A stretch of 64,000 nt of DNA from Streptomyces sp. RPT161 (GCF_027533845.1 NZ_JAPZVN010000020.1:52300-116299); one strand, 5' to 3'; numbered from the stretch's first letter, positions 55,096 to 63,858 are shown. A program made the numbers and translations. Notes: generated by a model from the letters alone, not told the origin.

Positions 55096-56027
55096 CAGGC
55101 GGTTACCTCCACGGAGAGTCGGTCCCAGGCGAGCAGACCCGCGCCCAGGCACCCGGCAGCGTCCCCGAGGGCCGCCGGAACGATGAGGGGGAGCCGTTGG
55201 AACGTCACGCGCTCCGTGACGGCCTCGCGCAGCGGCGCCAGCAGCGTCTCGCCCGCCTCGGCCAGCCCGCCGCCGACGATCAGCGTTCCCGGGTCGAGCA
55301 GGGTGAGCCCGGTCACCAGGCCGTCGGCCAGGGCGCTGACGGCGTTGCGCCAGACGGCCAGCGCGCGCGGGTCGGCCTTGTCGACCGCCTGCGCGCAGTC
55401 GGCGGCGGTGGCCGCCGGGTCACCGCTGGCCTCGGCCCAGTCGCGGGCCACCGCGGCGGCCGACGCCTCGGTCTCCAGGCAGCCGGTCTGCCCGCAGGGA
55501 CAGCGGCGTCCGCCGGGGCGCACCACGATGTGGCCGATCTCGCCCGCCGAGCCGTGCGCGCCCGGCTCGATCCGGCCGTCGATGCCGATGGCGGCGGCGA
55601 TCCCGGTGCCCAGCGCGAGGAACAGGAACCGGTCCTGGTCGCGCCCGGCGCCCAGCCGCCCCTCGGCGAGCCCGCCGCAGCGCAGGTCATGGCCGAGGGC
55701 GGTGGGGATCCCGCCCAGCCGGTCGGCGAGCAGCGAGCGCATGGGCACGTCCCGCCAGCCGATGTTGGACGAGTAGACGGCGACGCCGCGCGCGTCGTCG
55801 ACCACCCCGGGTACCGCGACGCCCGCCGCGGCGGCGGTCCTGCCGAGGGTCCGCTCGCCGTGGGAGCGCAGCTGCGCGGCGAAGTCGAGTATGGCGGTGA
55901 TCACGGCTTCCGGACCGCGCTCGCGGTGCGTGGGGCGGCGCGCCTCGTACAGGAGGGTGCCGTCCGCCGCGACCAGCGCGGCCTTCATGCCGGTGCCGCC
56001 TACGTCCAGGGCGATGACGTGTTCCAC
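55095..56027 (-). CDS. nagK: ROK-family N-acetylglucosamine kinase
   Basis: 310-residue ROK kinase. ATP motif ALDVGGTGMKAAL at the N-terminus, HDLRCGGLAEGRLGAG with the catalytic Asp, and the ROK zinc motif HIVVRPGGRRCPCGQTGCLE (Cys-x-Cys-G-x2-G-Cys). It phosphorylates GlcNAc for NagA. GTG 56027 start. A DasR-type site lies 28 bases upstream. Order nagK-nagA and the divergent solute-binding protein match the S. coelicolor SCO4284-SCO4286 region as I remember it. Confidence 0.92.
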   Translation of the reverse strand: MEHVIALDVGGTGMKAALVAADGTLLYEARRPTHRERGPEAVITAILDFAAQLRSHGERTLGRTAAAAGVAVPGVVDDARGVAVYSSNIGWRDVPMRSLLADRLGGIPTALGHDLRCGGLAEGRLGAGRDQDRFLFLALGTGIAAAIGIDGRIEPGAHGSAGEIGHIVVRPGGRRCPCGQTGCLETEASAAAVARDWAEASGDPAATAADCAQAVDKADPRALAVWRNAVSALADGLVTGLTLLDPGTLIVGGGLAEAGETLLAPLREAVTERVTFQRLPLIVPAALGDAAGCLGAGLLAWDRLSVEVTA

Positions 56028-56054
56028 GGTGACCAGTCTGACCGGTCGCGCCGC

Positions 56055-56070
56055 ACTGGTCTAGTCCACC
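56055..56070. promoter_or_regulatory. DasR-responsive element (dre)
   Basis: ACTGGTCTAGTCCACC between divergent nagK and the solute-binding protein gene; it matches the dre consensus ACTGGTCTAGACCAGT at 13 of 16 positions. Expected to be bound by the GntR regulator DasR and released by glucosamine-6-P. Confidence 0.85.
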
Positions 56071-56202
56071 CGTTGTGCTGCGCCGGCCGCCCACCCGTTT
56101 GCCGTCCCCGTGGACGGGGTGGGTGGGCGGCGGGCGCACCTGGCGCGGCACGTATATTGGCGCTTTCGGCGGGGACGAGGCGCAAAGGGCGGTAGGTACA
56201 CA

Positions 56203-57489
56203 GTGGAGCGGCGGCGGTTCCTTGGGCTCGCGGCGGGGGGTGGCCTCGCGGGAGCGATGTCGCTGACGGGATGCGGTGGCGGCGCGACGGGCGGCGGCAC
56301 CAAGCTCACCATGGTCGCGGCGGACTACGGCGACAACGCCACCAACACCTCGCAGACGTACTGGAACGACGTCGCCGGCCAGTTCAAGCAGAAGAACCCC
56401 GACATCACGGTTGACGTCAAGGTCTACAGCTGGGACGTGGTGGACAAGAAGGTCGCCGACATGGTGGCCGCCGGGCAGACCCCCGACATCGCGCAGTGCG
56501 GCGCGTACGCCGACTACGCGGCCAAGGGCCTGCTCTACAGCGTGGACGACCTGCTCTCCATACCCGCCCAGGCCGACTTCATCAGCTCCATGGCGGACGC
56601 GGGCAGCGTCAACCGGACCCAGTACGGCATGCCGTTCGTCTCCAGCGCGCGCATGCTCTTCTACAACAAGACTCTGTTCAAGCAGGCCGGGATCGTCGAC
56701 GCCAGCGGCGCCGCTCAGCCGCCGAAGAGCTGGGACGACCTCAAGGCCGCCGCCCAGAAGCTGAAGGCGGCGGGCGTGAAGGTGCCGTTCGGCCTGCCGT
56801 TCGGGCCGGAGGAGCCGGCCGCGGAGACGCTGATATGGATGCTCGGCAACGGCGGCAACTACACCGACGACGTGGGCAGTTACACCATCAACTCGGCGCA
56901 GAACATCGAGGCCTTCCAGTGGATCAAGGCCAACCTCTCCGACACCGGCCTGTCCGGCCGCAACCCGGCCACCACCAACCGCCAGGACGTGTTCAACGCG
57001 TTCGCCGCCGGTGACTGCGGTTTCCTCAACGGCCACCCCACGCTGATGCAGATGGCCGACAGGGCCAGGGTCGACTTCGGCATCGCCAAGATCCCCGGCA
57101 AGGGCGGTCCGCTGGCGTCCACGGTCGGTGTCGCCGACTGGATGATGGCGTTCAAGAAGAACGGCAACCGGCAGCAGATCGGCAAGTTCCTGGAGTTCGC
57201 GTACAGCCAGCAGAACACGCTGCGGTTCCTGCGCGCCTACGACCTCCAGCCGGTCACGGTGTCCGCGTCCAACGCGATGCTCGCCGACTCCTCCCTGAAG
57301 CCGGTCTGGCCGTTCCTGAACGAACTGCCGAGCGCCCGCTTCTACCCGGACAACAAGGTCTCCTGGGGCCCGGTCAACGCCAAGCTGAAGCAGGTCATCG
57401 GCCGGGCGGCCACCCAGGACCCGGTCGGCGTCCTCGGCGACCTCCAGCGCACCGCGGAAGCGGCGGACAACAGCGCCGCAGCGAAGTAG
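56203..57489 (+). CDS. sugar ABC-transporter solute-binding lipoprotein (orphan)
   Basis: 428-residue CUT1-type binding protein. The N-terminus ERRRFLGLAAGGGLAG has a twin-arginine-like RRxFL motif and ends in lipobox SLTGC (lipidated Cys24-25), so it is a Tat-type lipoprotein. The mature part has the bacterial solute-binding fold (FKQKNPDITVDVKVYSWD, GMPFVSSARMLFYNKTLF, KSWDDLKAAAQKLK). GTG 56203. No permease gene follows, so it is unlinked from its membrane partners; with MsiK it may serve GlcNAc or chitobiose uptake. Divergent from nagK across the dre. Confidence 0.87.
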   Translation: MERRRFLGLAAGGGLAGAMSLTGCGGGATGGGTKLTMVAADYGDNATNTSQTYWNDVAGQFKQKNPDITVDVKVYSWDVVDKKVADMVAAGQTPDIAQCGAYADYAAKGLLYSVDDLLSIPAQADFISSMADAGSVNRTQYGMPFVSSARMLFYNKTLFKQAGIVDASGAAQPPKSWDDLKAAAQKLKAAGVKVPFGLPFGPEEPAAETLIWMLGNGGNYTDDVGSYTINSAQNIEAFQWIKANLSDTGLSGRNPATTNRQDVFNAFAAGDCGFLNGHPTLMQMADRARVDFGIAKIPGKGGPLASTVGVADWMMAFKKNGNRQQIGKFLEFAYSQQNTLRFLRAYDLQPVTVSASNAMLADSSLKPVWPFLNELPSARFYPDNKVSWGPVNAKLKQVIGRAATQDPVGVLGDLQRTAEAADNSAAAK

Positions 57490-57526
57490 CGTTGACGGCG
57501 TGGGACGTGCCGAGGAGGTGGCGCCG

Positions 57527-57766
57527 GTGACGGAGCGGGTTGGCGCCCTGTCCGAGCGGGAGCGCGGCATCCTCGACGTGGCCGGGCGCTCATGGCCGAC
57601 GGTGGGCGCCAAGGAGCGGGTCGTAAGGGAGCGGTTGGGCATCTCGCCGCACCTGTACTACCAACTCCTCAACGCCCTGCTGGACGACCCCCGCGCCCTC
57701 GCCCACGCCCCCGCCACCGTCAACCGTCTGCGCCGACTGCGCGAGGCGCGCCGCGCCAACCGTTAG
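57527..57766 (+). CDS. DUF3263 family protein
   Basis: 79-residue protein with LSERERGILDVAGRSWPTVGAKERVVRERLGISPHLYYQLLNALLDDP, the conserved DUF3263 core, which looks like a small helix-turn-helix DNA-binding protein. GTG 57527 is chosen for GAGGAGG eight bases upstream; GTG 57500 is possible. It follows the solute-binding protein gene by 37 bases and precedes otsB. Confidence 0.85.
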   Translation: MTERVGALSERERGILDVAGRSWPTVGAKERVVRERLGISPHLYYQLLNALLDDPRALAHAPATVNRLRRLREARRANR

Positions 57767-57819
57767 CCGACGGGGGGGAATGCGACCACGGCCGCACCTG
57801 CTGCCGGTAGGGTCGGGGC

Positions 57820-58677
57820 ATGGGCAGCCAACCTGTTCCCACCCCCGTAACGCCAGCGGGCAAGGCCGGGATGGCCGCGCTGCTGGCCGAGCCCAAGCGG
57901 GCCGTGGTGGCGCTGGACTTCGACGGCACGCTGGCTCCGATCGTCGCCGACCCGGAGCAGGCCCGGGCGCATCCGCGCGCGGTGCCGGTGCTCTCCCGGC
58001 TGGCGCCGCGGGTAGCCTCGGTCGTGGTGATCACCGGCCGCCCGGCCGGAGTCGCGGTGCGCTACGGGGGCTTCGCGGGCGTACCCGGCCTGGAGAACCT
58101 GGTGGTGCTCGGCCACTACGGCGCCGAGCGCTGGGACGCCGTCTCCGGTGAGGTGCGCGGTCCCGGCGACGACCCGGGCGTACTGGCGGTACGGGCCGAG
58201 CTGCCCGGATTCCTCGAACGCCTCGGCGCCTGGCGCGACACCTGGGTGGAGACCGCGCACATCGAGCACAAGGGCGGTCGCGCCGTCGCCGTGCACACCC
58301 GCAGGACCGACGACCCGAACGCCGCCCTGGAGGCGCTGCGCGGGCCGCTCACCGAACTCGCCCACAAGCACGGCCTGATCGTCGAACCGGGACGCATGGT
58401 GCTGGAGCTTCGGCCGCCGGGCATGGACAAGGGCGTCGCGCTGGCCTCCTACGTACGGGAGACCGGCGCCGGCGCGGTGCTCTACGGCGGGGACGACCTC
58501 GGTGACCTGGCCGCCTTCGACGCGGTGGAGGAGCTCCGGGCGGAGGGCGTGCCCGGGGTGCTGGTGTGCAGCGGCAGCAACGAGGTCGCCGAACTCGCCG
58601 CCCGCGCCGACCTGGTGGTCGACGGCCCGGAAGGCATGGTGGAGCTGCTCGCCGCGCTGGCCGACGCGTTGGCCTGA
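57820..58677 (+). CDS. otsB: trehalose-6-phosphate phosphatase
   Basis: 285-residue HAD phosphatase. Motif I VVALDFDGTLAPIV (nucleophile Asp in DxDGT), motif II VVITGRP, Lys in MDKGVAL, and motif IV YGGDDLGDLAAF. It dephosphorylates trehalose-6-P made by OtsA. Its stop codon lies one base from the stop of the convergent otsA gene. ATG 57820. Confidence 0.93.
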   Translation: MGSQPVPTPVTPAGKAGMAALLAEPKRAVVALDFDGTLAPIVADPEQARAHPRAVPVLSRLAPRVASVVVITGRPAGVAVRYGGFAGVPGLENLVVLGHYGAERWDAVSGEVRGPGDDPGVLAVRAELPGFLERLGAWRDTWVETAHIEHKGGRAVAVHTRRTDDPNAALEALRGPLTELAHKHGLIVEPGRMVLELRPPGMDKGVALASYVRETGAGAVLYGGDDLGDLAAFDAVEELRAEGVPGVLVCSGSNEVAELAARADLVVDGPEGMVELLAALADALA

Positions 58678-58678
58678 A

Positions 58679-60130
58679 CTAGTCGCTCAGCGCGGCCAGT
58701 TGGTCGAGGAACCAGCGTTGCGGCGGCAGTGCGGTGGCCGCCGCGGCCAGCCGCTTGGCGCGCACGGCCCGCTCGCCGTCGGGCATCGCCAGCCCCTCGT
58801 GCAGCGCCCGCGCGGTCGCCTCCACGTCGTACGGGTTCACCACGATCGCGTCCTCGCCCAGCTCCGCGAAGGCGCCCGCCTCCCGGGACAACACCAGGGC
58901 GCAGCCGCCCTCGGAGACCACCGGGACCTCCTTGGCGACCAGGTTCATCCCGTCCCTGATCGGGTTGACCAGCGCCACGTCGGCCAGCCGGTAGGCGGCG
59001 AGCGAGCGGGCGAAGTCGTCCTTGACGTGCAGGATCAGCGGCTGCCAGTCGGCCGTGCCGTAGCGGGAGTTGACCTCCTCGGCCACCCGCTGCACGGTGG
59101 CCGTGTAGTCGCGGTAGACGGCCAGGTCATGGCGCGAGGGGTAGGCGAAGGCGACGTGCACCACGCGGCCGTGCCACTCGGGGTGGGTGGCGAGCAGCCG
59201 CTCGTAGGCCAGCAGGCCGCGCACGATGTTCTTGGACAGCTCGGTCCTGTCCACCCGGACGATGACCTTGCGGTCCGGACCGATCTGCTCCCGTAGCGCG
59301 GCCATCCGCTCGTCCACGTCCGGGCGGTGCGCGCGCTCCCGTAGGAACTCGGCGTCGGCGCCCAGGCCGTGCACCCCGAGCCGGGTGGTGCGGCCCTCGT
59401 GGCGGACCGCCAACCCGTGGCCGTCCGCGGTGACTTCGGCGCCCAGCAGGTCGGCGCAGCACGCGGCGAAGGCGTCCGCCCAGCGGCGGGTGAGGAACGC
59501 GGCCCGGTCCGCGCCGAGGACGCCGCGCAGCACCGAGGTGGCGATGTCGTCGGGCAGCAGCCGGAAGTAGTCCGGCGGGGCCCACGGGGTGTGCGAGAAG
59601 TGGCCGATCCGCAGATCGGGGCGGCGCTCGCGCAGCAGCCGGGGTGTCAGTGTCAGGTGGTAGTCCTGTACCAGGACGGCCGAGCCCTCGGCGGCCTCTT
59701 CGGCCAGCGCGTCGGCGAACGCCGCGTTGTAGCTCTCGTACTGCGCCCACTCGGCGCGGAAGTCCTGGTTGAAAACGGGTTCCAGCGGGGTCTGGTAGAG
59801 GAGGTGGTGGACGAACCACAGCACCGAGTTGGCGATGCCGTTGTACGCCCCGGCGAACACCGCCGGGTCGATGTCCAGCATCCGCACCCGCTGACCGCCG
59901 GTGTCGGCCGGGTCCAGCCGTCCGCCCACGGCCGCGGCCGCCGCGCGGTCGTCGTCGGAGAGCGCCGCGCACACCCACACCGAGTCCGCGTCGGCGCCGA
60001 TCGCGCTCAGTCCGGAGACCAGTCCTCCGCCACCGCGCCGGGCGGTGAGTGAGCCGTCCTCGGCACGGCTGTACGAGACCGGTCCGCGGTTGGACGCGAC
60101 CAGGACCTGGGCTGCGCGCGTAGCGACCAT
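58679..60130 (-). CDS. otsA: trehalose-6-phosphate synthase
   Basis: 483-residue GT20 glucosyltransferase making trehalose-6-P from an NDP-glucose and glucose-6-P. Features: VLVASNRGPVSY start, VLVQDYHLTLTPRLLRERRPDLRIGHFSHTPW, RVDRTELSKNIVRGLLAYERLL, and the C-terminal nucleotide site RDGMNLVAKE followed by REAGAFAELGEDAIVVNPYD. Trehalose is a storage and stress sugar in spores. Tail to tail with otsB. ATG 60130. Confidence 0.94.
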   Translation of the reverse strand: MVATRAAQVLVASNRGPVSYSRAEDGSLTARRGGGGLVSGLSAIGADADSVWVCAALSDDDRAAAAAVGGRLDPADTGGQRVRMLDIDPAVFAGAYNGIANSVLWFVHHLLYQTPLEPVFNQDFRAEWAQYESYNAAFADALAEEAAEGSAVLVQDYHLTLTPRLLRERRPDLRIGHFSHTPWAPPDYFRLLPDDIATSVLRGVLGADRAAFLTRRWADAFAACCADLLGAEVTADGHGLAVRHEGRTTRLGVHGLGADAEFLRERAHRPDVDERMAALREQIGPDRKVIVRVDRTELSKNIVRGLLAYERLLATHPEWHGRVVHVAFAYPSRHDLAVYRDYTATVQRVAEEVNSRYGTADWQPLILHVKDDFARSLAAYRLADVALVNPIRDGMNLVAKEVPVVSEGGCALVLSREAGAFAELGEDAIVVNPYDVEATARALHEGLAMPDGERAVRAKRLAAAATALPPQRWFLDQLAALSD

Positions 60131-60251
60131 ACGGCCAGCCTACGATGCGTTCCGCTCACCATGAGCGTTTTTCCGTCCCCGGTCGGGTTCGGTCCGGCGT
60201 CAAGGGAGCCCTTCCGCCCGGCGAGGGCCGCTGATCGGCGCGGTGCGGAGA

Positions 60252-61220
60252 CTACGCGGCGCGGCGGGCGGCGTACTCGGGGACGGTGATCATCGGCGGC
60301 CGCTCCTCGACCACCACCTCGTGGACGCGTGGCTCGAAACCGCCCTCCGGCCCCCGGTCGAACTGCGTCAGCACCGGCCGCACCATGGCGGCCCGGGCCA
60401 GCCGTACCTGGGCAGTGCGGTAGATCGTCGCGGCCATCCGGCCGAGCGCATGGGAGTCCTGGTGCCGGTGGTGCCGTACCCCGACGTCCACCTGGGCCAG
60501 CGCGTCGAGCCCGACGCAGGCCAGCGCGTCCACCAGCATGCCCAGCTCCACCCCGTACCCCACAGGGAACGGCAGGCGCTCCAGCAGTGCGCGCCGCGCC
60601 GCGTACTCGCCGCCCAGCGGCTGTACGAAACCGGCCAGTTGCGGCCAGTGCAAGTTGAGCAGCGGGCGGGCGACCAGCTCGGTGACCCGGCCGCCGCCTG
60701 CCGGAACGACGGTGCCGCCGGCCTCCAGCGGCCGGTCGTACATCGCCTTGACCAGATGCACCTCGGGATCTGTCAGCAACGGCCCGACGATCCCGTACAC
60801 GAAGCTGGCGTCGAAGTCCCGCAGGTCGGCGTCGACGAAGCAGACGATCTCCCCGCTGGTGGCCATCAGTGAACGCCAGAGCACCTCGCCCTTGCCGGGC
60901 ACCGCCGGGATCCGCGGCAGCACCGTGTCCCGGTGCACCACCCGCGCTCCGGCGCGCTCGGCCACCTCGGCGGTGCGGTCGGTGGAGCCGGAGTCCATCA
61001 CCACCAGCTCGTCCACCAGCGGTGCGGCCTCGCTCATCAGCTCCCGTCGGATCTCCCCGACGATCGCGCCAACGGTGGCCTCCTCGTTGAGCGCGGGCAG
61101 CACCACGCTCACCGTGCCAGCCGGGCCCATCGCGCGCTTGGCGGCGAGCAGCCGGTCGAGCGGACGGTCGGCGGTGGACCAGGACCGTCGCTCCAGCCAG
61201 CGCTCCACCTCTTCCAGCAC
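60252..61220 (-). CDS. gpgS: glucosyl-3-phosphoglycerate synthase
   Basis: 322-residue GT81 enzyme for the first step of glucosylglycerate and polymethylated-polysaccharide synthesis. Motifs: VSVVLPALNEEATVG, VMDSGSTDRTAEVAERAG, CFVDADLRDFDASFV (metal-binding DxD), and GYGVELGMLVDALACVGLDALAQVDVGVRHHRHQDSHALGRM with the catalytic loop. Length fits mycobacterial GpgS. ATG 61220. Next to the trehalose genes, fitting a glucose-storage and osmolyte theme. Confidence 0.9.
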   Translation of the reverse strand: MLEEVERWLERRSWSTADRPLDRLLAAKRAMGPAGTVSVVLPALNEEATVGAIVGEIRRELMSEAAPLVDELVVMDSGSTDRTAEVAERAGARVVHRDTVLPRIPAVPGKGEVLWRSLMATSGEIVCFVDADLRDFDASFVYGIVGPLLTDPEVHLVKAMYDRPLEAGGTVVPAGGGRVTELVARPLLNLHWPQLAGFVQPLGGEYAARRALLERLPFPVGYGVELGMLVDALACVGLDALAQVDVGVRHHRHQDSHALGRMAATIYRTAQVRLARAAMVRPVLTQFDRGPEGGFEPRVHEVVVEERPPMITVPEYAARRAA

Positions 61221-61385
61221 TGCCCCGCCTCCCTGTCAGCGGAACCGCGCGTGTGACCCATCTCGCGGTTCGGACGACTATCTCAACTGTCCGGCCCTTC
61301 GGTTACAGTCTTGAGCAACGCGCCTGACGACCGCATGTCGGCAGCGCGTGAAAAACGCCTGGGTGAACAGCCCAGTGCCATAGAG

Positions 61386-61523
61386 CTCATCCAGAGGGAC
61401 TGAGGGAACGGCCCGTTGACGTCCCGGCAACCCTCCTACCGGCCGCGCAGCTGTCAGCCGAGGCCACGGTGGGGAAGGTGCCAATTCCGTCCCGCGGCGA
61501 GAAGCGCCGCGGGGAAGATGAGG
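61386..61523 (+). promoter_or_regulatory. SAM-I (S-box) riboswitch
   Basis: P1 stem CTCATC (61386-61391) with GATGAG (61518-61523). Conserved S-box blocks: AGAGGGACTGAGGGAACGGC, GACGTCCCGGCAACCCTCC, GGTGCCAATTCC, and GGGAAGATGAGGAG. The 3' P1 strand touches the thrC ribosome site GGAGAGAGG (61522-61530), suggesting translational control. SAM should turn off the downstream thrC and cysO-like genes. Confidence 0.93.
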
Positions 61524-61539
61524 AGAGAGGCCTCGCCAT

Positions 61540-62826
61540 ATGGCTGTCGAAACCGTCGCATCCGCCGTCAGCGCTTCCACCGACTTCGGCCCCGCCGTGG
61601 CCCTGTCCTGCCGCGAGTGCGGCGAGCGCTTCCCGCTCGGCCCGATCTTCGCCTGCGAGGCGTGTTTCGGCCCGCTGGAGGTCGCCTACGAGTTCCCCAG
61701 CGGTGACCCGGAGGGCCTGCGCAGGCGCATCGAGGCCGGCCCCACCAGCATCTGGCGGTACGCGCCGCTGCTGCCCGTCCCCGCCGACGTGGCCGCCAAG
61801 CCGAACCTGAACCCCGGCTTCACCAAGCTCGTCAAGGCCGACCGGCTCGCCCGCGAACTGGGCGTCACCGGCGGTCTGCACGTCAAGGACGACTCGGGCA
61901 ACCCCACCCACTCCTTCAAGGACCGGGTGGTGGCGATCGCCGTCGAGGCGGCCCGCAACTTCGGCCTGACCACGCTGTCCTGCTCCTCCACCGGCAACCT
62001 CGCGGGTGCCGTCGGCGCCGCCGCGGTGCGCGCGGGCTTCCGCAGCTGCGTGTTCATCCCGCACGACCTGGAGGCCGGCAAGGTGGTGATGGCCGCGGTC
62101 TACGGCGGTGAACTGGTCGGCATCGAGGGCACGTACGACGACGTGAACCGCTTCTGCAGCGAGCTGATCGGCGATCCGATCGGCGAGGGCTGGGGCTTCA
62201 CCAACGTCAACCTGCGCCCCTACTACGGCGAGGGCTCCAAGACGCTGGCCTACGAGATCTGCGAGCAACTCGGCTGGCGGCTGCCGGACAACATCGTCAT
62301 CCCGATCGCCTCCGGCTCCCAACTCACCAAGATCGACAAGGGGTTGCAGGAGCTGGTCAAGCTCGGCCTGGTCGAGGACAAGCCGTACCGGATCTACGGC
62401 GCGCAGGCCGAGGGCTGCTCCCCGGTCTCCACCGCCTTCAAGGCCGGGCACGACGTGGTGCGTCCGCAGAAGCCGAACACCATCGCCAAGTCGCTGGCGA
62501 TCGGCAACCCGGCCGACGGCCCGTACGTGCTGGACATCGCCCGGCGTACCGGTGGCGCGGTCGAGGACGTCAACGACGAGCAGATCGTCGACGCGATCAA
62601 GCTGCTGGCCCGCACCGAGGGCATCTTCGCCGAGACCGCGGGCGGGGTGACCATCGGCGTACTGAGGAAGCTGATCGAGACCGGCCAGCTCGACCCGGCC
62701 GACGAGACCGTCGCCATCAACACCGGTGACGGCCTGAAGACCCTGGACGCGGTGGCGCCGACCACCGGCCCGACCGCCATCATCCGTCCCACCCTTGACT
62801 CGTTCCGAGAGGCTGGCCTCGCATGA
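61540..62826 (+). CDS. thrC: threonine synthase
   Basis: 428-residue PLP enzyme converting O-phosphohomoserine to threonine. An N-terminal zinc-ribbon-like CRECGERFPLGPIFACEACFGP is followed by the PLP-Lys motif DSGNPTHSFKDRVV, STGNLAGAVGAAA, and IPIASGSQLTKI. The Cys-rich start is common in actinobacterial ThrC. ATG 61540. Expression is under a SAM-I riboswitch. Ends overlapping the next gene (ATGA). Confidence 0.94.
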   Translation: MAVETVASAVSASTDFGPAVALSCRECGERFPLGPIFACEACFGPLEVAYEFPSGDPEGLRRRIEAGPTSIWRYAPLLPVPADVAAKPNLNPGFTKLVKADRLARELGVTGGLHVKDDSGNPTHSFKDRVVAIAVEAARNFGLTTLSCSSTGNLAGAVGAAAVRAGFRSCVFIPHDLEAGKVVMAAVYGGELVGIEGTYDDVNRFCSELIGDPIGEGWGFTNVNLRPYYGEGSKTLAYEICEQLGWRLPDNIVIPIASGSQLTKIDKGLQELVKLGLVEDKPYRIYGAQAEGCSPVSTAFKAGHDVVRPQKPNTIAKSLAIGNPADGPYVLDIARRTGGAVEDVNDEQIVDAIKLLARTEGIFAETAGGVTIGVLRKLIETGQLDPADETVAINTGDGLKTLDAVAPTTGPTAIIRPTLDSFREAGLA

Positions 62827-63098
62827 GTGTCAACGTCCGCATCCCGACCATCCTGCGCACCTACACCGGCGGACAGGCCGAGGTGACGGCCGAGGGCAGC
62901 ACGCTGTCCGAGGTCATCGCGTCACTGGAGCAGAACCATCCCGGCATCTCCGCCCGTGTCCTGGACGACCAGGGCAAGCTGCGCCGCTTCGTGAACGTCT
63001 ATGTGAACGACGATGACGTGCGGTTCGACAGCGGCCTTGCGACGGCCACCCCCGACGGTGCCGGGGTGTCGATTATTCCGGCCGTCGCCGGCGGCTGA
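62823..63098 (+). CDS. cysO: MoaD/ThiS-family sulfur carrier (CysO-like)
   Basis: 91-residue beta-grasp protein ending in Gly-Gly (IIPAVAGG), the thiocarboxylate-forming tail. The sequence (RIPTILRTYTGGQAEVTAEGSTLSEVIASLEQNHPGI, RFVNVYVNDDDVRF) fits mycobacterial CysO, the sulfur donor for CysM-type cysteine synthesis. ATG 62823 overlaps the thrC stop, so both share the SAM riboswitch. The activating peptidase Mec and CysM are not in the window, so MoaD-like alternatives remain. Confidence 0.83.
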   Translation: MSVNVRIPTILRTYTGGQAEVTAEGSTLSEVIASLEQNHPGISARVLDDQGKLRRFVNVYVNDDDVRFDSGLATATPDGAGVSIIPAVAGG

Positions 63099-63654
63099 CC
63101 TCCGGGCACCGAAAACTTCCGGCCATTTGCGAACGCCCCGTTTGCCATTGCGGCAGGCGGGGCACGCGCTTGTTCTCGGGCGCGGTACAGTAGGCGCGAC
63201 AGCGGTCGTCCACGTTTCAAGGGCACCGCTTACAGGCGGCCAAACCTCATTTCCGGTCATTCGCCGACGGTCGTCCGACCATGCTGGGCCGCAAGCGCAG
63301 TTCGCACCGCCGCACCACCGCCGTACAGCCGCTCGGGCTCGGGACGTGACGCACGTGCCGGGGGCACGTGAAGAACGCGACAAGTTGTACCCGAAATCGG
63401 GGTGCCATTTGTCGCGTTGGTCGGCTATGCCCGGTCCGAGTTGCCCTGAATTCCCGGCCTTTTTCCCGGAATTACCGATCGGGCGCGCACAGAATTCTCG
63501 TCCGATTGACCTGTTGCAGAGGGCGTCCATACAGATACATTCAGCCGCGGTCGACACGCGTTCCGGCGCACACCTCCGTGTGTTATGGGGTGGGGTCTGA
63601 CCCGGGTCCGCGGAGTGCGGTCCCGTGCAAGGGCCAGTAATAGGGGAGTTAGGG
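63099..63654 (+). other. long region upstream of cold-shock gene, with structured DNA/RNA
   Basis: About 555 bases without a credible gene. A cluster of inverted repeats lies at 63352-63473 (separate entry). TTGACC at 63506-63511 is a -35 candidate, but no well-placed -10 follows. The frame-containing 63281 ATG lacks a ribosome site. Confidence 0.5.
63352..63418. repeat. two adjacent perfect stem-loops upstream of cspA
   Basis: Stem 1: CACGTGCC-GGG-GGCACGTG at 63352-63370. Stem 2: AACGCGACAA (63374-63383) with TTGTCGCGTT (63409-63418), enclosing a smaller ACCCG-AAAT-CGGGT-like loop. A weaker AATTCC...GGAATT pair follows at 63449-63473. Long structured leaders are typical of cold-shock mRNAs; operators are the alternative. 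Confidence 0.5.
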
Positions 63655-63858
63655 ATGGCTCAGGGCACCGTCAAGTGGTTCAACGCGGAGAAGGGATACG
63701 GCTTCATCGCGGTCGACGGTGGTGCGGACGTCTTCGTGCACTACAGCGCGATCCAGATGGACGGCTACCGCACCCTCGAAGAAGGCCAGCGGGTCGAGTT
63801 CGAGATCTCGCAGGGCCAGAAGGGGCCGCAGGCTGACATGGTCCGGATCGCCGGTTGA
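63655..63858 (+). CDS. cspA: cold-shock domain protein
   Basis: 67-residue CspA-type RNA/DNA chaperone with RNP1 KGYGFIAV and RNP2 DVFVHYSAI, start [19 protein letters not shown] 63655 has GGGGAG upstream; a longer in-frame start at 63625 is not favoured because the family starts at MAQGTVKWF. Such proteins act as single-strand nucleic-acid chaperones in cold or growth. Ends before a strong terminator. Confidence 0.95.
   Translation: MAQGTVKWFNAEKGYGFIAVDGGADVFVHYSAIQMDGYRTLEEGQRVEFEISQGQKGPQADMVRIAG

Noticed and set aside
63281..63349. Basic 22-codon ORF starting at 63281 upstream of cspA
   Set aside because: No ribosome site and no supporting context.
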